DNA from: Limnochordia bacterium
GTDB taxonomy: Bacteria; Bacillota; Limnochordia; Darwinibacteriales; SLO01
Assembly (NCBI GenBank): GCA_007132635.1
Contig: SLOG01000182.1
Span: 1-13,269 of the forward strand
Reading direction: 5' to 3'
Length of the DNA: 13,269 nucleotides
In this document: positions 1-8,131 of the stretch, in pieces
Layout of the letters: each line of letters starts with the position of its first letter
Numbering within the stretch: position 1 is the first letter of the stretch
Notes under the pieces: model-generated
Databases searched by the model: none
Seen by the model: only the letters and a program-made list of their open reading frames with translations
Told to the model about the DNA's origin: nothing
Program-made: the position numbers and the translations under genes

Positions 1-44
1 AGTTCACGCCGTTTACCTAAAATGCCAGGTAAACGGCGTGAACT
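1..44 (-). terminator. Perfect 18-bp hairpin downstream of the ABC importer operon
   Basis: Bases 1-18 are exactly the reverse complement of 27-44, with an 8-base loop. The structure lies 40 bases after the stop codon of the dppC-like gene, so it is most likely the transcription end or a 3' stabilising hairpin of the minus-strand operon. Any T-tract for minus-strand termination would lie left of base 1 and cannot be seen. The plus-strand flank has no T-run. It could instead be a copy of a dispersed inverted repeat. Confidence 0.5.
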
Positions 45-84
45 GGCGCTCGTCCGTAGGAAAACGGGGGAAATGAACGCATTC

Positions 85-975
85 CTAGGAAATATTCTTC
101 ATGCGAGGATCGAGTACATCGCGCAGCCCGTCACCGACCATGTTTAACGACAGGACAGTAACGAAAATAGCGATACCCGGGAACGTCACCACATGATGGG
201 CCACGCGGATAAAAGGCCGAGACGTAGCAATCATGCTGCCCCATTCCGGTGTCGGCGGCTGTGCCCCCATGCCTAGGAAGCTGAGGCCGGCAGCCGAAAG
301 AATCGCGCCGGCCATGGCCAACGTAGAAAGGACGATGATGGGATTAATGCTGTTCGGAACCACGTGGAAAAGGAGGATGCGCCAATCCGAAGCCCCTACA
401 GCCTGAGCCGAGGCAACATAATCCAGCTCTCGGATGGTCAGTACAGAAGAGCGCATGACTCGAGCGAACTGAGGAATATAGGCGATTCCGATCGCCATGA
501 TGACATTTTCCAGGCCGGGTCCTAGCGCCGCTACGATGGCTAAAGCCAGCAGAAACCCAGGAAGGGCCAACATGACATCGACGATGCGCATGATCACGTT
601 ATCGATTATACCGCCGTAGTAGCCGGCTGCCAGACCCATTGAGCCGCCTATCAAGAGTGCGATGCCGACTGCAGTGAAACCAACTCGCAGGGACAACCGG
701 CCGCCGTAAATAATCCGCGTAAAGCTGTCACGCCCAAATTGATCGGTACCTAGTAAGTTCCCGTAACTTGGCGGCTGCAGGCGATTTCGCATGTTCTGGG
801 ACGATGGGCTGTAACTGGTTATATACGGTGCGAAAACCGCACTCAGGGCGAGGATCAGAAGAATGACTGCTCCCACCGACGCTTTGCGATTGCGGAGGAG
901 AAGTTTGAGAATACGTGTGCGTGCATGCCGCGGGTTGAGTGTCTGGGACACGCTGTTTTCTGGAATCTCGGCCAT
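85..975 (-). CDS. Peptide/nickel-type ABC transporter permease, DppC/OppC family
   Basis: Second permease subunit of a family 5 (dipeptide/oligopeptide/nickel) ABC importer, an inner-membrane protein that pairs with the DppB-like subunit encoded just upstream. The 296-residue protein has an N-terminal segment before the first membrane helix, then the cytoplasmic N-domain with the family hallmark GTDQFGRDSFTRIIYGGR (about 75-92). Several helices follow, and then the ATPase-contacting EAA loop (VGASDWRILLFHVVPNSINP). The ATG at 975 is chosen because a GAGGAGGGG ribosome site lies just before it; a longer reading to 1044 would overlap dppB and lacks such a site. It follows dppB by 13 bp, so the two are cotranscribed. 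The substrate cannot be read from the permease. Confidence 0.93.
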   Translation of the reverse strand: MAEIPENSVSQTLNPRHARTRILKLLLRNRKASVGAVILLILALSAVFAPYITSYSPSSQNMRNRLQPPSYGNLLGTDQFGRDSFTRIIYGGRLSLRVGFTAVGIALLIGGSMGLAAGYYGGIIDNVIMRIVDVMLALPGFLLALAIVAALGPGLENVIMAIGIAYIPQFARVMRSSVLTIRELDYVASAQAVGASDWRILLFHVVPNSINPIIVLSTLAMAGAILSAAGLSFLGMGAQPPTPEWGSMIATSRPFIRVAHHVVTFPGIAIFVTVLSLNMVGDGLRDVLDPRMKNIS

Positions 976-988
976 CTCCACCCCTCCT

Positions 989-1918
989 CTACGAGTAGCG
1001 AGTTTTGACCCGTGGGTCAAGAAAAGCGTATAAGATGTCCACAACCAAGTTAATCAGTGCGTAGACGATAGCGAATGTCATTATTGCGCCCTGCACGACC
1101 GGGAAATCCTTCGAGTTTATGGCGTCCACCACCATTCGGCCGATGCCGGGCCAGGCAAAGATTGTCTCAGTAAGAACAGCTCCGGCCATGAGAGTGCCAA
1201 ACTGCAGGCCAACGATGGTGACGACTGGTATAAGAGCGTTGCGCAGTGCATGGCGAAGAATAACAACTCGGTTGGTCAGGCCTTTTGAGCGCGCGGTACG
1301 AATGTAGTCCTGCTGAATAACCTCGAGCATTGTTGAACGAGTCATGCGGGCGATACTGGCCGTAGAGGCAGTTCCCAACGTGAGGGCCGGCAGGACATAG
1401 TACTGCCATCCCCCTAAACGGCCGGACGACGGGAACCAGCCGAATGTAACGGAGAAAATGAGTATCAACATGAGTCCCTGCCAGAACGCGGGCATGCCAA
1501 TTCCTGTCAGAGCCCCGACCATGGCGACGTTGTCGATGATTGAATTCGGTTTGACCGCTGAGATAACGCCGACAGGTATCCCGACCACGAGGGAGAACAG
1601 GACGGCGACGATAGCCAGTTCAGCCGAGGCGGGAAGGCGCTGAGCGATCTCTTGGGTGACCTGCCGATTTGACCGTAGGGAACGCCCCAAGTCCAGTCGA
1701 AGAGCACGGCCCAACCAGGTTACGTACTGAATCGGCAGCGGTCGATTCAGTCCCATCTGTTCTCGCAGCGATGCCAACTGCTCTTCGGGAGCGTGTTCAC
1801 CCAACATAAGCGCAGCCGGATCGCCAGGCGTTAAATGCAAGATCAAGAAGACGAAGATCGAAATGCCGAGAAGAACGGGTATGAGCATGAGAAAGCGCTT
1901 GATGATATAAGTGAGCAT
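989..1918 (-). CDS. Peptide/nickel-type ABC transporter permease, DppB/OppB family
   Basis: First permease subunit of the importer. The 309-residue protein starts with the typical MLTYIIKRFLMLIPVLLGIS segment, in which the first helix follows a short basic N-terminus. It then has the family motif HLTPGDPAALMLG, several membrane helices, and the EAA loop around DYIRTARSKGL followed by RHALRNALIPVV. It ends with the common FLDPRVK tail. I chose the ATG at 1918; an in-frame TTG lies immediately before it, and both are served by the upstream AAGGTGG site. Length and motifs are normal for the family. It sits between the binding protein gene (a stem-loop in the gap) and the second permease (13 bp). 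Confidence 0.93.
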   Translation of the reverse strand: MLTYIIKRFLMLIPVLLGISIFVFLILHLTPGDPAALMLGEHAPEEQLASLREQMGLNRPLPIQYVTWLGRALRLDLGRSLRSNRQVTQEIAQRLPASAELAIVAVLFSLVVGIPVGVISAVKPNSIIDNVAMVGALTGIGMPAFWQGLMLILIFSVTFGWFPSSGRLGGWQYYVLPALTLGTASTASIARMTRSTMLEVIQQDYIRTARSKGLTNRVVILRHALRNALIPVVTIVGLQFGTLMAGAVLTETIFAWPGIGRMVVDAINSKDFPVVQGAIMTFAIVYALINLVVDILYAFLDPRVKTRYS

Positions 1919-1951
1919 CAAGTATCACCACCTTTTCCGAGAGGTGCACAA

Positions 1952-1982
1952 GACAGGCGGGGCTGTCAGCACCCCGCCTGTC
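1952..1982 (-). promoter_or_regulatory. Intercistronic stem-loop between binding-protein and permease genes
   Basis: An 11-bp perfect stem (1952-1962 with 1972-1982) closes a 9-base loop. It lies between the stop of the solute-binding protein gene and the start of dppB. No T-run follows on the minus strand, so it is not a full intrinsic terminator. In ABC importer operons such structures typically stabilise the upstream binding-protein mRNA or weaken read-through, giving excess binding protein over permease. The structure is seen directly; its role is inferred. Confidence 0.7.
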
Positions 1983-2010
1983 CACGGTCTCTGTCTTCTC
2001 TTAATGGCTG

Positions 2011-3528
2011 CTATTCGACTCGTGTTACTGTGTGCAGTTTGTGATGGCTTGCCGGATGGGGCTCAAACCCGGTGATGTTATTACGAAGGCCTGTAACCTC
2101 CATCGTGGCGATCAAGAAGAGCCACGGAGCCTCTTCGCTGATGATCTCCTGTGCTTCCCAGTAGGCTGCCAGGCGCACATCTTCGTCCGCTGTAACTCGT
2201 GCGAGGTCCAACAGCTCGTCAACGCGCGGATGGGACCAGAACGTCCTGTTTCCTGCGTTACCAAACTGACTGCCGTGGAACAGCGCGTACAAGCCGTAGT
2301 CGGCATCACCCGTTACTGAGCTCCAGCCAAGAATGAACATGTCGTGGCGTCCTGCTGCGGTGTCCTCTAGATAGGTTCCCCAAGGCAGGATTTGGATTTC
2401 CAGATCGATGCCGATGTCGGCCAGGTTGGCCTGGGCCATTTCGGCAATCTCCATGCGCAGGGGATTGTCGTTGAGCCACACGCTCGTACTGAAACCATCC
2501 GGGTATCCGGCTTCGGCAAGCAGCTCTCGCGCTAGTTGCGGGTTAAACTCGTAGGGTTCCAAATCCGTATTGGCACCCCATACCTGGGACGAGATGGGGC
2601 TAGCTGCCCGTATGGCCTGGCCAGTGTAGATATAGTCAACGATGGCATCTACATCAATGGCGTGGTTAATCGCTCTCCGTACAAGCACGTTGTCAAAAGG
2701 TTCTTTTTGAGCATTAAAGCCAACATAGTGGGTGGCAAGGGTCTCGAATTTGTCCAAAACGACCAAAGGATTGGCTTCCAGGATCAGTTCATCCATGGGC
2801 GCAATGTTGTAAGCGATGTCGACTCCACCCGTTTCTAATTCAATCGCGCGGACAGTATTCTCAGGAATACCGCGGAAACGGAGCCGGTCAGCTTTGGCTG
2901 GTTCGCCCCAGTAATCGCCGAAACGAGCTAGGTCAACATGCGAACCGACTGCCCAACTAACGAAACGGAATGGTCCCGTACCAATTGCCACTTGGGTACC
3001 ATAGTCTTCGCCAGCTTCTAGAACGGCCTTTTCGTTAAGGACGCTGGTAGCCGGATGAGCGAGGTGGCTCAATGCAGGTGCAAATGGTTCCTTCATTGTT
3101 ATGCGTACACGATAGTCGTCCACCACGATAACCTCATCAACAAATCCGATGAGAAACTGCGTTGGCGAGTTGTTTTCCGGGTCTAGATGCCGGGTCAAAG
3201 TGAACTTCACATCGTGAGCTGTGAACGGCTCGCCATTGTGGAAAACGACGCCTTCTCGGAGTGCGAACTCAAAGGTTGTCTCGTCTACCTGCTCCCACGA
3301 TACAGCTAGGCCGGGTACTAAGTTAAGGTTGGCATCCTGAAAGACGAGCGTCTCATAAATCTGGGCCCGCACTCTGGACGACGGTACATCGTTCTGACCT
3401 TGGGGATCGAGGTCAACGATGTCCGACGTGTTAGCCACAGAAATGCTTACGTCAGCTGATGCACCGACCGTCAAGGCGAGCATCAAAACCACTGTCATTA
3501 GAACATGAATCGAAAGATTTTTTCGCAT
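2011..3528 (-). CDS. Extracytoplasmic solute-binding protein, family 5 (DppA/OppA-like)
   Basis: Captures the substrate (oligopeptide, dipeptide, nickel complex or a sugar oligomer; not decidable here) outside the membrane and delivers it to the two permeases downstream. The 505-residue protein has a signal peptide: basic RKN start, hydrophobic stretch to about residue 21, signal-peptidase I site after ASA (23-25). There is no lipobox cysteine, so it should be soluble in a periplasm rather than lipid-anchored. Family 5 signatures follow: the DLDPQGQND segment, the YETLV motif, and the block LVPGLAVSWEQVDETTFEF with FHNGEPFTAHDVKFT. The GPFRFVSW region comes later. Start ATG at 3528 has an excellent AAGGAGG site. 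It is the first gene of the importer operon. Confidence 0.94.
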   Translation of the reverse strand: MRKNLSIHVLMTVVLMLALTVGASADVSISVANTSDIVDLDPQGQNDVPSSRVRAQIYETLVFQDANLNLVPGLAVSWEQVDETTFEFALREGVVFHNGEPFTAHDVKFTLTRHLDPENNSPTQFLIGFVDEVIVVDDYRVRITMKEPFAPALSHLAHPATSVLNEKAVLEAGEDYGTQVAIGTGPFRFVSWAVGSHVDLARFGDYWGEPAKADRLRFRGIPENTVRAIELETGGVDIAYNIAPMDELILEANPLVVLDKFETLATHYVGFNAQKEPFDNVLVRRAINHAIDVDAIVDYIYTGQAIRAASPISSQVWGANTDLEPYEFNPQLARELLAEAGYPDGFSTSVWLNDNPLRMEIAEMAQANLADIGIDLEIQILPWGTYLEDTAAGRHDMFILGWSSVTGDADYGLYALFHGSQFGNAGNRTFWSHPRVDELLDLARVTADEDVRLAAYWEAQEIISEEAPWLFLIATMEVTGLRNNITGFEPHPASHHKLHTVTRVE

Positions 3529-3613
3529 ACTGTTTCCTCCTTAAATGTGTTTGGGAAGGCTTCGGGTTCCTCTACTTGGATGGTCGACGGACGCAGCAAC
3601 CCCCCTAAATTAG

Positions 3614-3644
3614 ATTCTAAACTACTGTGATTTAGTTACGACAA
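3614..3644 (-). promoter_or_regulatory. Tentative promoter of the ABC importer operon
   Basis: On the minus strand TTGTCG (3644-3639) precedes TAGAAT (3619-3614), but the spacing is 19 bases, longer than ideal. The surrounding AT-rich stretch carries repeated CTAAA/TTTAG words (6-bp arms ctaaat...atttag), which could be an operator or chance. No other convincing promoter is seen in the 135-base gap before the binding-protein gene. Confidence 0.3.
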
Positions 3645-3663
3645 AAACTCCCAGATTCCTCCT

Positions 3664-4740
3664 TTATTGCGTTTCTGCGTCCTCAAGATCCTGATGGATT
3701 TCATCGGCAGACATGAACAGAGCTTTGATTGTTATGACTAGAAAGGGTCCTAAGAAAAACCCAATGAGTCCCAGCAGTTGTACACCGACGAAGAGCGAGA
3801 ACAGGGTCAGCAGAGGGTGCACTCCGATGCGGTCACCAATGAGTTTCGGTTCGAGGACTTGGCGGGTCGCTGCGATCATTGCATAGGTCAGCAGGTAAAA
3901 AACGGCGGTGCGGAAATCGCCCTGAAACGCCGCATACCCGGCCCAAGGAAGAAGGACCAGCGAAGGGCCAATGACGGGAATGAAGTCCAAGATGAAAATG
4001 AGGATAGCGAGAAACCAAACATAGTTGACTCCAGTCAGTAAGAAGCTCGTGGTAGCAATAAGGGCCGTGACCGTCACGATGATAAGCTGAGCTCGAACAT
4101 ATCCCATCGCTCCCGACAGGATTCCTCGCAGGATGCGAACAGAGCGGTTCTGGAAATGATCAGGCACCAGCTGGAGCAGCGAGTGGCCGATCTTCTCTTT
4201 GTCCTTGCTCATGAAAAACGTCGCAAGAAATGTAACCAGTGTATAGATGAACAAGCGCGGAATGTCTCGCACCAAGTTTACGGCTATGGTTACGGTGCTG
4301 CGAGCCGTGTTGGCGATTAGGTTGTTAATATCGGCAATGCTTTCTTCAATCACGATCGAGAAGTTCTCCGGGACATACTCCTGCAGGGAACGGAACGATT
4401 GGATCCACGTCTCGAACCGCTGAAACTCCAGCACTGCAAACCGCTGGGCGGAGAACGCCAAGTCCTGAAGCTCGCTAACAGCGGTCAGCAGAATACCGAC
4501 TCCTATGACAATGAAGAAGGCGAAAAGTACCAGAAGAACGGCAAAGACAGCCAATCCTCGGCGGAACCGAAGCTTTCTGTTGACTAGTTCCACGAGGGGA
4601 TCAAGAATGGCGGCCAAGATGATCGCGATGACAAAGGGTACCGTGTACGGAAACACGAAATGAGCGAAGAGAATCCCCGCCGTTGCTACTGCGCCGATAT
4701 AAAGAATGGGACGAGGTACCGTTGCGAGCAATTTGTTCAA
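3664..4740 (-). CDS. AI-2E family membrane protein (YtvI/PerM-like)
   Basis: Polytopic membrane protein of the AI-2E exporter family (formerly UPF0118), whose members act as exporters of small molecules or ions; in spore-forming Firmicutes the YtvI subgroup is linked to sporulation. The 358-residue protein has N-terminal helices with PFVIAIILAAILDPLVELV, a long soluble segment in the middle, the YtvI-like FLATFFMSKDKEKI motif, and a C-terminal helix bundle with the family hallmarks DFIPVIGPSLVLLPW and EPKLIGDRIGVHPL. The start is uncertain. TTG at 4740 has a GGGAG site ten bases upstream and leaves a 25-bp gap after the phosphatase gene. TTG at 4809 would overlap that gene and has no visible ribosome site. 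Substrate unknown. Confidence 0.88.
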   Translation of the reverse strand: MNKLLATVPRPILYIGAVATAGILFAHFVFPYTVPFVIAIILAAILDPLVELVNRKLRFRRGLAVFAVLLVLFAFFIVIGVGILLTAVSELQDLAFSAQRFAVLEFQRFETWIQSFRSLQEYVPENFSIVIEESIADINNLIANTARSTVTIAVNLVRDIPRLFIYTLVTFLATFFMSKDKEKIGHSLLQLVPDHFQNRSVRILRGILSGAMGYVRAQLIIVTVTALIATTSFLLTGVNYVWFLAILIFILDFIPVIGPSLVLLPWAGYAAFQGDFRTAVFYLLTYAMIAATRQVLEPKLIGDRIGVHPLLTLFSLFVGVQLLGLIGFFLGPFLVITIKALFMSADEIHQDLEDAETQ

Positions 4741-4765
4741 TGTTGACCGACTCCCGTCTACCAAT

Positions 4766-6283
4766 CTATTTTGCTTCAATATGAACAGAGAAGCCGAAAA
4801 GCTTGCCAAACAGTCGAGCTTTTCGGCGAGCTTCCTTCATTTCCAAGTCGGCCCCTGCCCGGGCTCGAACATAAATCCGGCATTCACCAGCCTCCTGATC
4901 AACTTCGCTTTGAACCTGGGTGACAACCCCTGTTTGGCACCGATCCAAACTGTGGGTTATCTGTAAGATGGATGCAAGTTTCGAGACCAGAGGCAGGTCA
5001 GCGGGCTGTAAAGGGCCATTTTCCACGTAATTCTGCATATTGGTCAGATACATGTGGTCATGGCTGGCAGCTACATAGGCAATCATGACTCGCTCGCGGT
5101 GAGGCAGTCCGTGCAGCGGCGCGTTAAGAAGCATATAAAGCGTGTGCTTGTCCCGCCCCTCAACGCCTATGACAACGCCGATCTCGTGGAGAAGCCCGGC
5201 GATGAGCAGAAGCCTGCGTTCGCGGCTTGATAGTCTATGGGCTTGTGTGAGCTGGTCAAACAGTGTCACCGCAAGGTTGGATACTCGGCGGAGATGGTTC
5301 TCCTCTAACCGGTAGTAGTTAATTAAGTTGTCGATGTGGTGTGTCACGACACTGAGAACAATCGGATCCCCTGTGAACCGGTTGAGGTGTTCGTAGAGCA
5401 GTCCGTCACGAATGCTCGTGGTGGTCACGATAATTTTAGGGCGTTGAGTTACCTCCAGGAGATAGTAGATCGCTGCAGTGCCGGCTGTCATAATGTCCGC
5501 GCGGGCTTCTTCGAGGCCCGGCATGTCTCGTCGCTCGCCCAGACTGCGCTGGGCAAGATCCTCATAGACAGCCCAAACGTCTTCTTTCGAGATCTCGAAA
5601 TAATCCGTTGTGTCTGGAATGTAGGACCTGCGGCGGCGAATAATCCTAGCCAAGGATCTAAACGTGCCGCCGATGCCGATTATCGGCTCAATTCCCGGCA
5701 GCCAAGGGATCCCCTGGTAAGCCCGGGTTAGGAAAGCCGCTAATGCTGACCGTGACTCCTGTGTGGTCTGTTCGAATGTGCCAAACTCTTTGGTCAACGT
5801 GACGGCACCAAAATCCAAACTCTCGGCGTGCTGTTCCATACGGTTTTCAAAGGCAACCAGCTTTAATGAGCCCCCGCCGAGATCGGCCATGAGGGCATTC
5901 TCTTCGCTCACCGTGTTTACGACGCCGATGTAGCCGAGATGAGCCTCCTCCTCGCCAGACAAAACCCGTAGCGACAAACCGGTTTCGCCGGAGATCTGCT
6001 GGACGAGTTCTTCGCGGTTGGCTGCCCTGCGGACAGCGGCCGTGGCCACCGCAATGACTCGATCTGCCCGCCGTGTCCGGCAGAAATTGGCGAACAAACG
6101 AATCGTCTCCACAGCGTAACTTATGGCGGTCTCAGATATCTGCCCCGAAGCATCCATACTACCAGCCAGGCGCACTGTCTCTTTTAGGTTTTCCACTTGA
6201 TGATGTGCGCCGTGGTCATCCACATCGATTATGACCAAGCGGACCGAATTTGAACCCACATCAATGATTCCTAGACGTTCCAA
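4766..6283 (-). CDS. Ppx/GppA-type phosphatase (exopolyphosphatase / pppGpp phosphatase)
   Basis: Cytoplasmic enzyme of the ASKHA fold that removes terminal phosphate from polyphosphate or from pppGpp; the two activities cannot be told apart by sequence alone. The 505-residue protein has the phosphate-1 motif GIIDVGSNSVRLV (5-17) and the SGEEEAHLGY block carrying the family's catalytic glutamate (about 109-118). The phosphate-2 motif DLGGGSLKL follows (134-142), then GIGGTFRSLARI (203-214) and SIRDGLLYE (290-298). A C-terminal HD-like helical domain follows with LLHEIG (365-369) and KH (379-380). In phosphate-2 the usual GGGSTE glutamate is a lysine here. TTG at 6283 is chosen because AGGAGGTG lies seven bases upstream; a reading from 6301 would start inside that ribosome site. 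First gene of a likely operon with the AI-2E protein. Confidence 0.92.
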   Translation of the reverse strand: MERLGIIDVGSNSVRLVIIDVDDHGAHHQVENLKETVRLAGSMDASGQISETAISYAVETIRLFANFCRTRRADRVIAVATAAVRRAANREELVQQISGETGLSLRVLSGEEEAHLGYIGVVNTVSEENALMADLGGGSLKLVAFENRMEQHAESLDFGAVTLTKEFGTFEQTTQESRSALAAFLTRAYQGIPWLPGIEPIIGIGGTFRSLARIIRRRRSYIPDTTDYFEISKEDVWAVYEDLAQRSLGERRDMPGLEEARADIMTAGTAAIYYLLEVTQRPKIIVTTTSIRDGLLYEHLNRFTGDPIVLSVVTHHIDNLINYYRLEENHLRRVSNLAVTLFDQLTQAHRLSSRERRLLLIAGLLHEIGVVIGVEGRDKHTLYMLLNAPLHGLPHRERVMIAYVAASHDHMYLTNMQNYVENGPLQPADLPLVSKLASILQITHSLDRCQTGVVTQVQSEVDQEAGECRIYVRARAGADLEMKEARRKARLFGKLFGFSVHIEAK

Positions 6284-6309
6284 GGGCAGGCACCTCCTCA
6301 ATTACCCCT

Positions 6310-6338
6310 ACTGTAGCAAGTTTTCGGTAAATTGGCAA
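6310..6338 (-). promoter_or_regulatory. Extended -10 promoter of the ppx-like operon
   Basis: On the minus strand TTGCCA (6338-6333), a 17-base spacer and TACAGT (6315-6310) with TG one base before it form a plausible sigma-70/sigma-A extended -10 promoter. It ends about 27 bases before the TTG start, leaving room for the AGGAGGTG site. The same 120-base gap must also hold the divergent mscS promoter, for which I see no clear pair of boxes. Confidence 0.6.
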
Positions 6339-6402
6339 GCAGATGGATCCGGGAGGGAAATGTTTGCGGTGAGAAGAATATAGGTAGGTGGAGGTGTTTA
6401 AT

Positions 6403-7275
6403 TTGGGCAATTGGGGTGTTCAAACGGGAGCGCTTATCGTATCCGGTGCGCAGGGGCTTCTTTCGATTGTATTCATCCTCGTTATCGGTACGCTAGCGCT
6501 ACGAATCGCCCACGCAGCGGTTAACCGACTTTTGGCCAACCGGTTAGTTGAGGACCGGGCTAGGGAGAATCGGGTTAAGACGTTGGCGAATGTGGGACGA
6601 AGCGTTGTCAGCTATCTGGGTTTCTTCGTTATGGGGATGATGATTCTAGAGCAGCTGAGTATCCAGACTTCCTCGTTGATCGCAGCGGCAGGTATCGGGG
6701 GCCTAGCTATTGGGTTTGGCGCGCAGAATCTCGTGAGAGATCTGGTCTCGGGCTTTTTCATTCTATTGGAGGACCAGTATGATGTCGGGGATTTCATCTC
6801 TACCGGCGGAACTAGCGGCCTCGTTGAGGAGATCGGCATTCGAGTCACGAAAATCCGCGACTTTGGCGGCGAACTGCACATCGTTCCAAACGGGACAGTG
6901 GAGAGAGTTACGAACCACATGGGTAACGCTATGCGAGTGCTAGTCGATGTCGATATCGCCTACGAGGAGGACGTTCAAAACGCCATGGATGTGCTTGATG
7001 AGCTGTTTGTTCAGTTGGCCGAAGAGTTGGAAGACGTTGTCGAGGGGCCGAAGGTACTGGGTGTGCAGGAGTTGGGAGCGTCAGGAGTCAAACTCTTGAC
7101 TTTGGCGAAAGCAAAACCCATGACACAGTGGTCCATGTCGCGCGAGATTCGCAAACGCATCAAGCAGGCTTTTGATGAAAAAGGAATCGAAATCCCCTAT
7201 CCGCGGCGATATTTGGTGTTTGATAAACACAGTTTTCACAAGGAACTCATGGACAATGAAGCGAATACCCAATAA
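6403..7275 (+). CDS. Small-conductance mechanosensitive channel, MscS family
   Basis: Inner-membrane channel that opens under membrane tension to release solutes on osmotic downshock. The 290-residue protein matches the compact MscS layout. There are N-terminal helices at about 12-40 and 65-85, then the pore-lining third helix with the diagnostic GIGGLAIGFGAQNLVRDLVS (98-117). The beta domain follows with GFFILLEDQYDVGDFI and the HIVPNGTVERVTN segment, then the mixed C-terminal domain ending in IEIPYPRRYL. TTG at 6403 is preferred because GGAGGTG (6390-6396) sits six bases upstream; a GTG at 6388 is in frame but would place that site inside the gene. Divergent from ppx and 15 bp ahead of a methyltransferase gene, so probably in an operon with it. 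Confidence 0.93.
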   Translation: MGNWGVQTGALIVSGAQGLLSIVFILVIGTLALRIAHAAVNRLLANRLVEDRARENRVKTLANVGRSVVSYLGFFVMGMMILEQLSIQTSSLIAAAGIGGLAIGFGAQNLVRDLVSGFFILLEDQYDVGDFISTGGTSGLVEEIGIRVTKIRDFGGELHIVPNGTVERVTNHMGNAMRVLVDVDIAYEEDVQNAMDVLDELFVQLAEELEDVVEGPKVLGVQELGASGVKLLTLAKAKPMTQWSMSREIRKRIKQAFDEKGIEIPYPRRYLVFDKHSFHKELMDNEANTQ

Positions 7276-7290
7276 CGAGGAGATACGGAG

Positions 7291-8007
7291 ATGTTTTACG
7301 AGCAGCTGAGTTGCTGGTACGACGAAGTGTTTCCCTTTAATCCAGTTGTGGGGGACTTTCTGCGGTCGGTTCTTCCAGCGCAAGGCCGTATTCTCGATCT
7401 AGCCTGCGGAACTGGTTCGCATAGCCTTTTTCTCGCTGACTCTGGCTGGGATGTCGTTGGTGTTGATCTCGAACCAACGATGATTCAACAGGCTCGTGCC
7501 AAAGATCATCATCAAAAGGCTGTTTTTCATGTGCGTGATATGCTGCAGTGCCAGGATATGGGCCACTTTGACGCGATTCTATGTTTGGGCAATTCCTTGG
7601 CGCATCTTATGGGCAAAGAACAAGTGCAGGCCTTTTTTGCCAATGCCGTCGGTCAGCTGCGTTCGCGCGGGCATCTCATCGTGCAGATTGTCAATTTTGA
7701 CCGAATTTTGGCGCAAGGTCCTGTGGAGCTTCCGCTTATCGAGACGCCCAATCTTGTCTTTCGGAGGACCTATACACCCTTACAAGATGGCCGGCTGGAG
7801 TTTTCGTCGGAGCTCACTCTGCGAAAGCGGGACCAGGTCTATGTCAACCGTATCTTTTTGAATCCTATTCGTTCTGGCATGCTGGCTGGGGTTTTGGCAC
7901 AACACGGCTTTTCGGCTGAGTTTTACGGAAGCTACAAGAAAGAGCCGTTTCAACCGAACAGCAGTCTTTCCTTGATCGCCGCAGCCAGTTTGAAGGCAAC
8001 ACAGTAG
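7291..8007 (+). CDS. Class I SAM-dependent methyltransferase, substrate unknown
   Basis: Cytoplasmic Rossmann-fold methyltransferase of 238 residues. It shows motif I ILDLACGTG (34-42), the acidic end of strand 2 in VVGVDLEPTM (D59, binds the SAM ribose), an RDM block near 82-84 and motif IV FDAILCLGNSLAHL (93-106). After the core come beta-rich sequences (FRRTYTPLQDGRLEFSSEL) typical of small-molecule methyltransferases with an inserted lid, but no target-specific motif is recognised. The ATG has GAGGAG eight bases upstream. It lies 15 bp after mscS, so cotranscription is likely, without suggesting a shared function. No terminator is evident before the next promoter at 8045. Confidence 0.85.
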   Translation: MFYEQLSCWYDEVFPFNPVVGDFLRSVLPAQGRILDLACGTGSHSLFLADSGWDVVGVDLEPTMIQQARAKDHHQKAVFHVRDMLQCQDMGHFDAILCLGNSLAHLMGKEQVQAFFANAVGQLRSRGHLIVQIVNFDRILAQGPVELPLIETPNLVFRRTYTPLQDGRLEFSSELTLRKRDQVYVNRIFLNPIRSGMLAGVLAQHGFSAEFYGSYKKEPFQPNSSLSLIAAASLKATQ

Positions 8008-8044
8008 GCTTGGAACTGGTGGCGCGGATTCTGTACGCATTTGG

Positions 8045-8073
8045 TTGACTTGCCCAGATCCCATATGTATAAT
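8045..8073 (+). promoter_or_regulatory. Near-consensus sigma-A promoter of the rrf2-ompH-rubredoxin operon
   Basis: TTGACT (8045-8050), a 17-base spacer and a perfect TATAAT (8068-8073) stand about 60 bases before the Rrf2 gene. A short interrupted palindrome (ATAAT-TT-ATTAT, 8069-8080) overlaps the -10 box and the presumed transcription start, a reasonable place for an autoregulatory site, though its AT-richness makes chance possible. Confidence 0.85.
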
Positions 8074-8131
8074 TTATTATGTAGACGGTTGGTTTTACGG
8101 TCTTTGAGATGTGTGTTAAAAGGGAGGTTAA

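Noticed and set aside
6339..6402. TATAGG near 6379 as a promoter for the mscS gene
   Set aside because: No -35 box exists at suitable distance and the hexamer is too close to the ribosome site, so it was not called.
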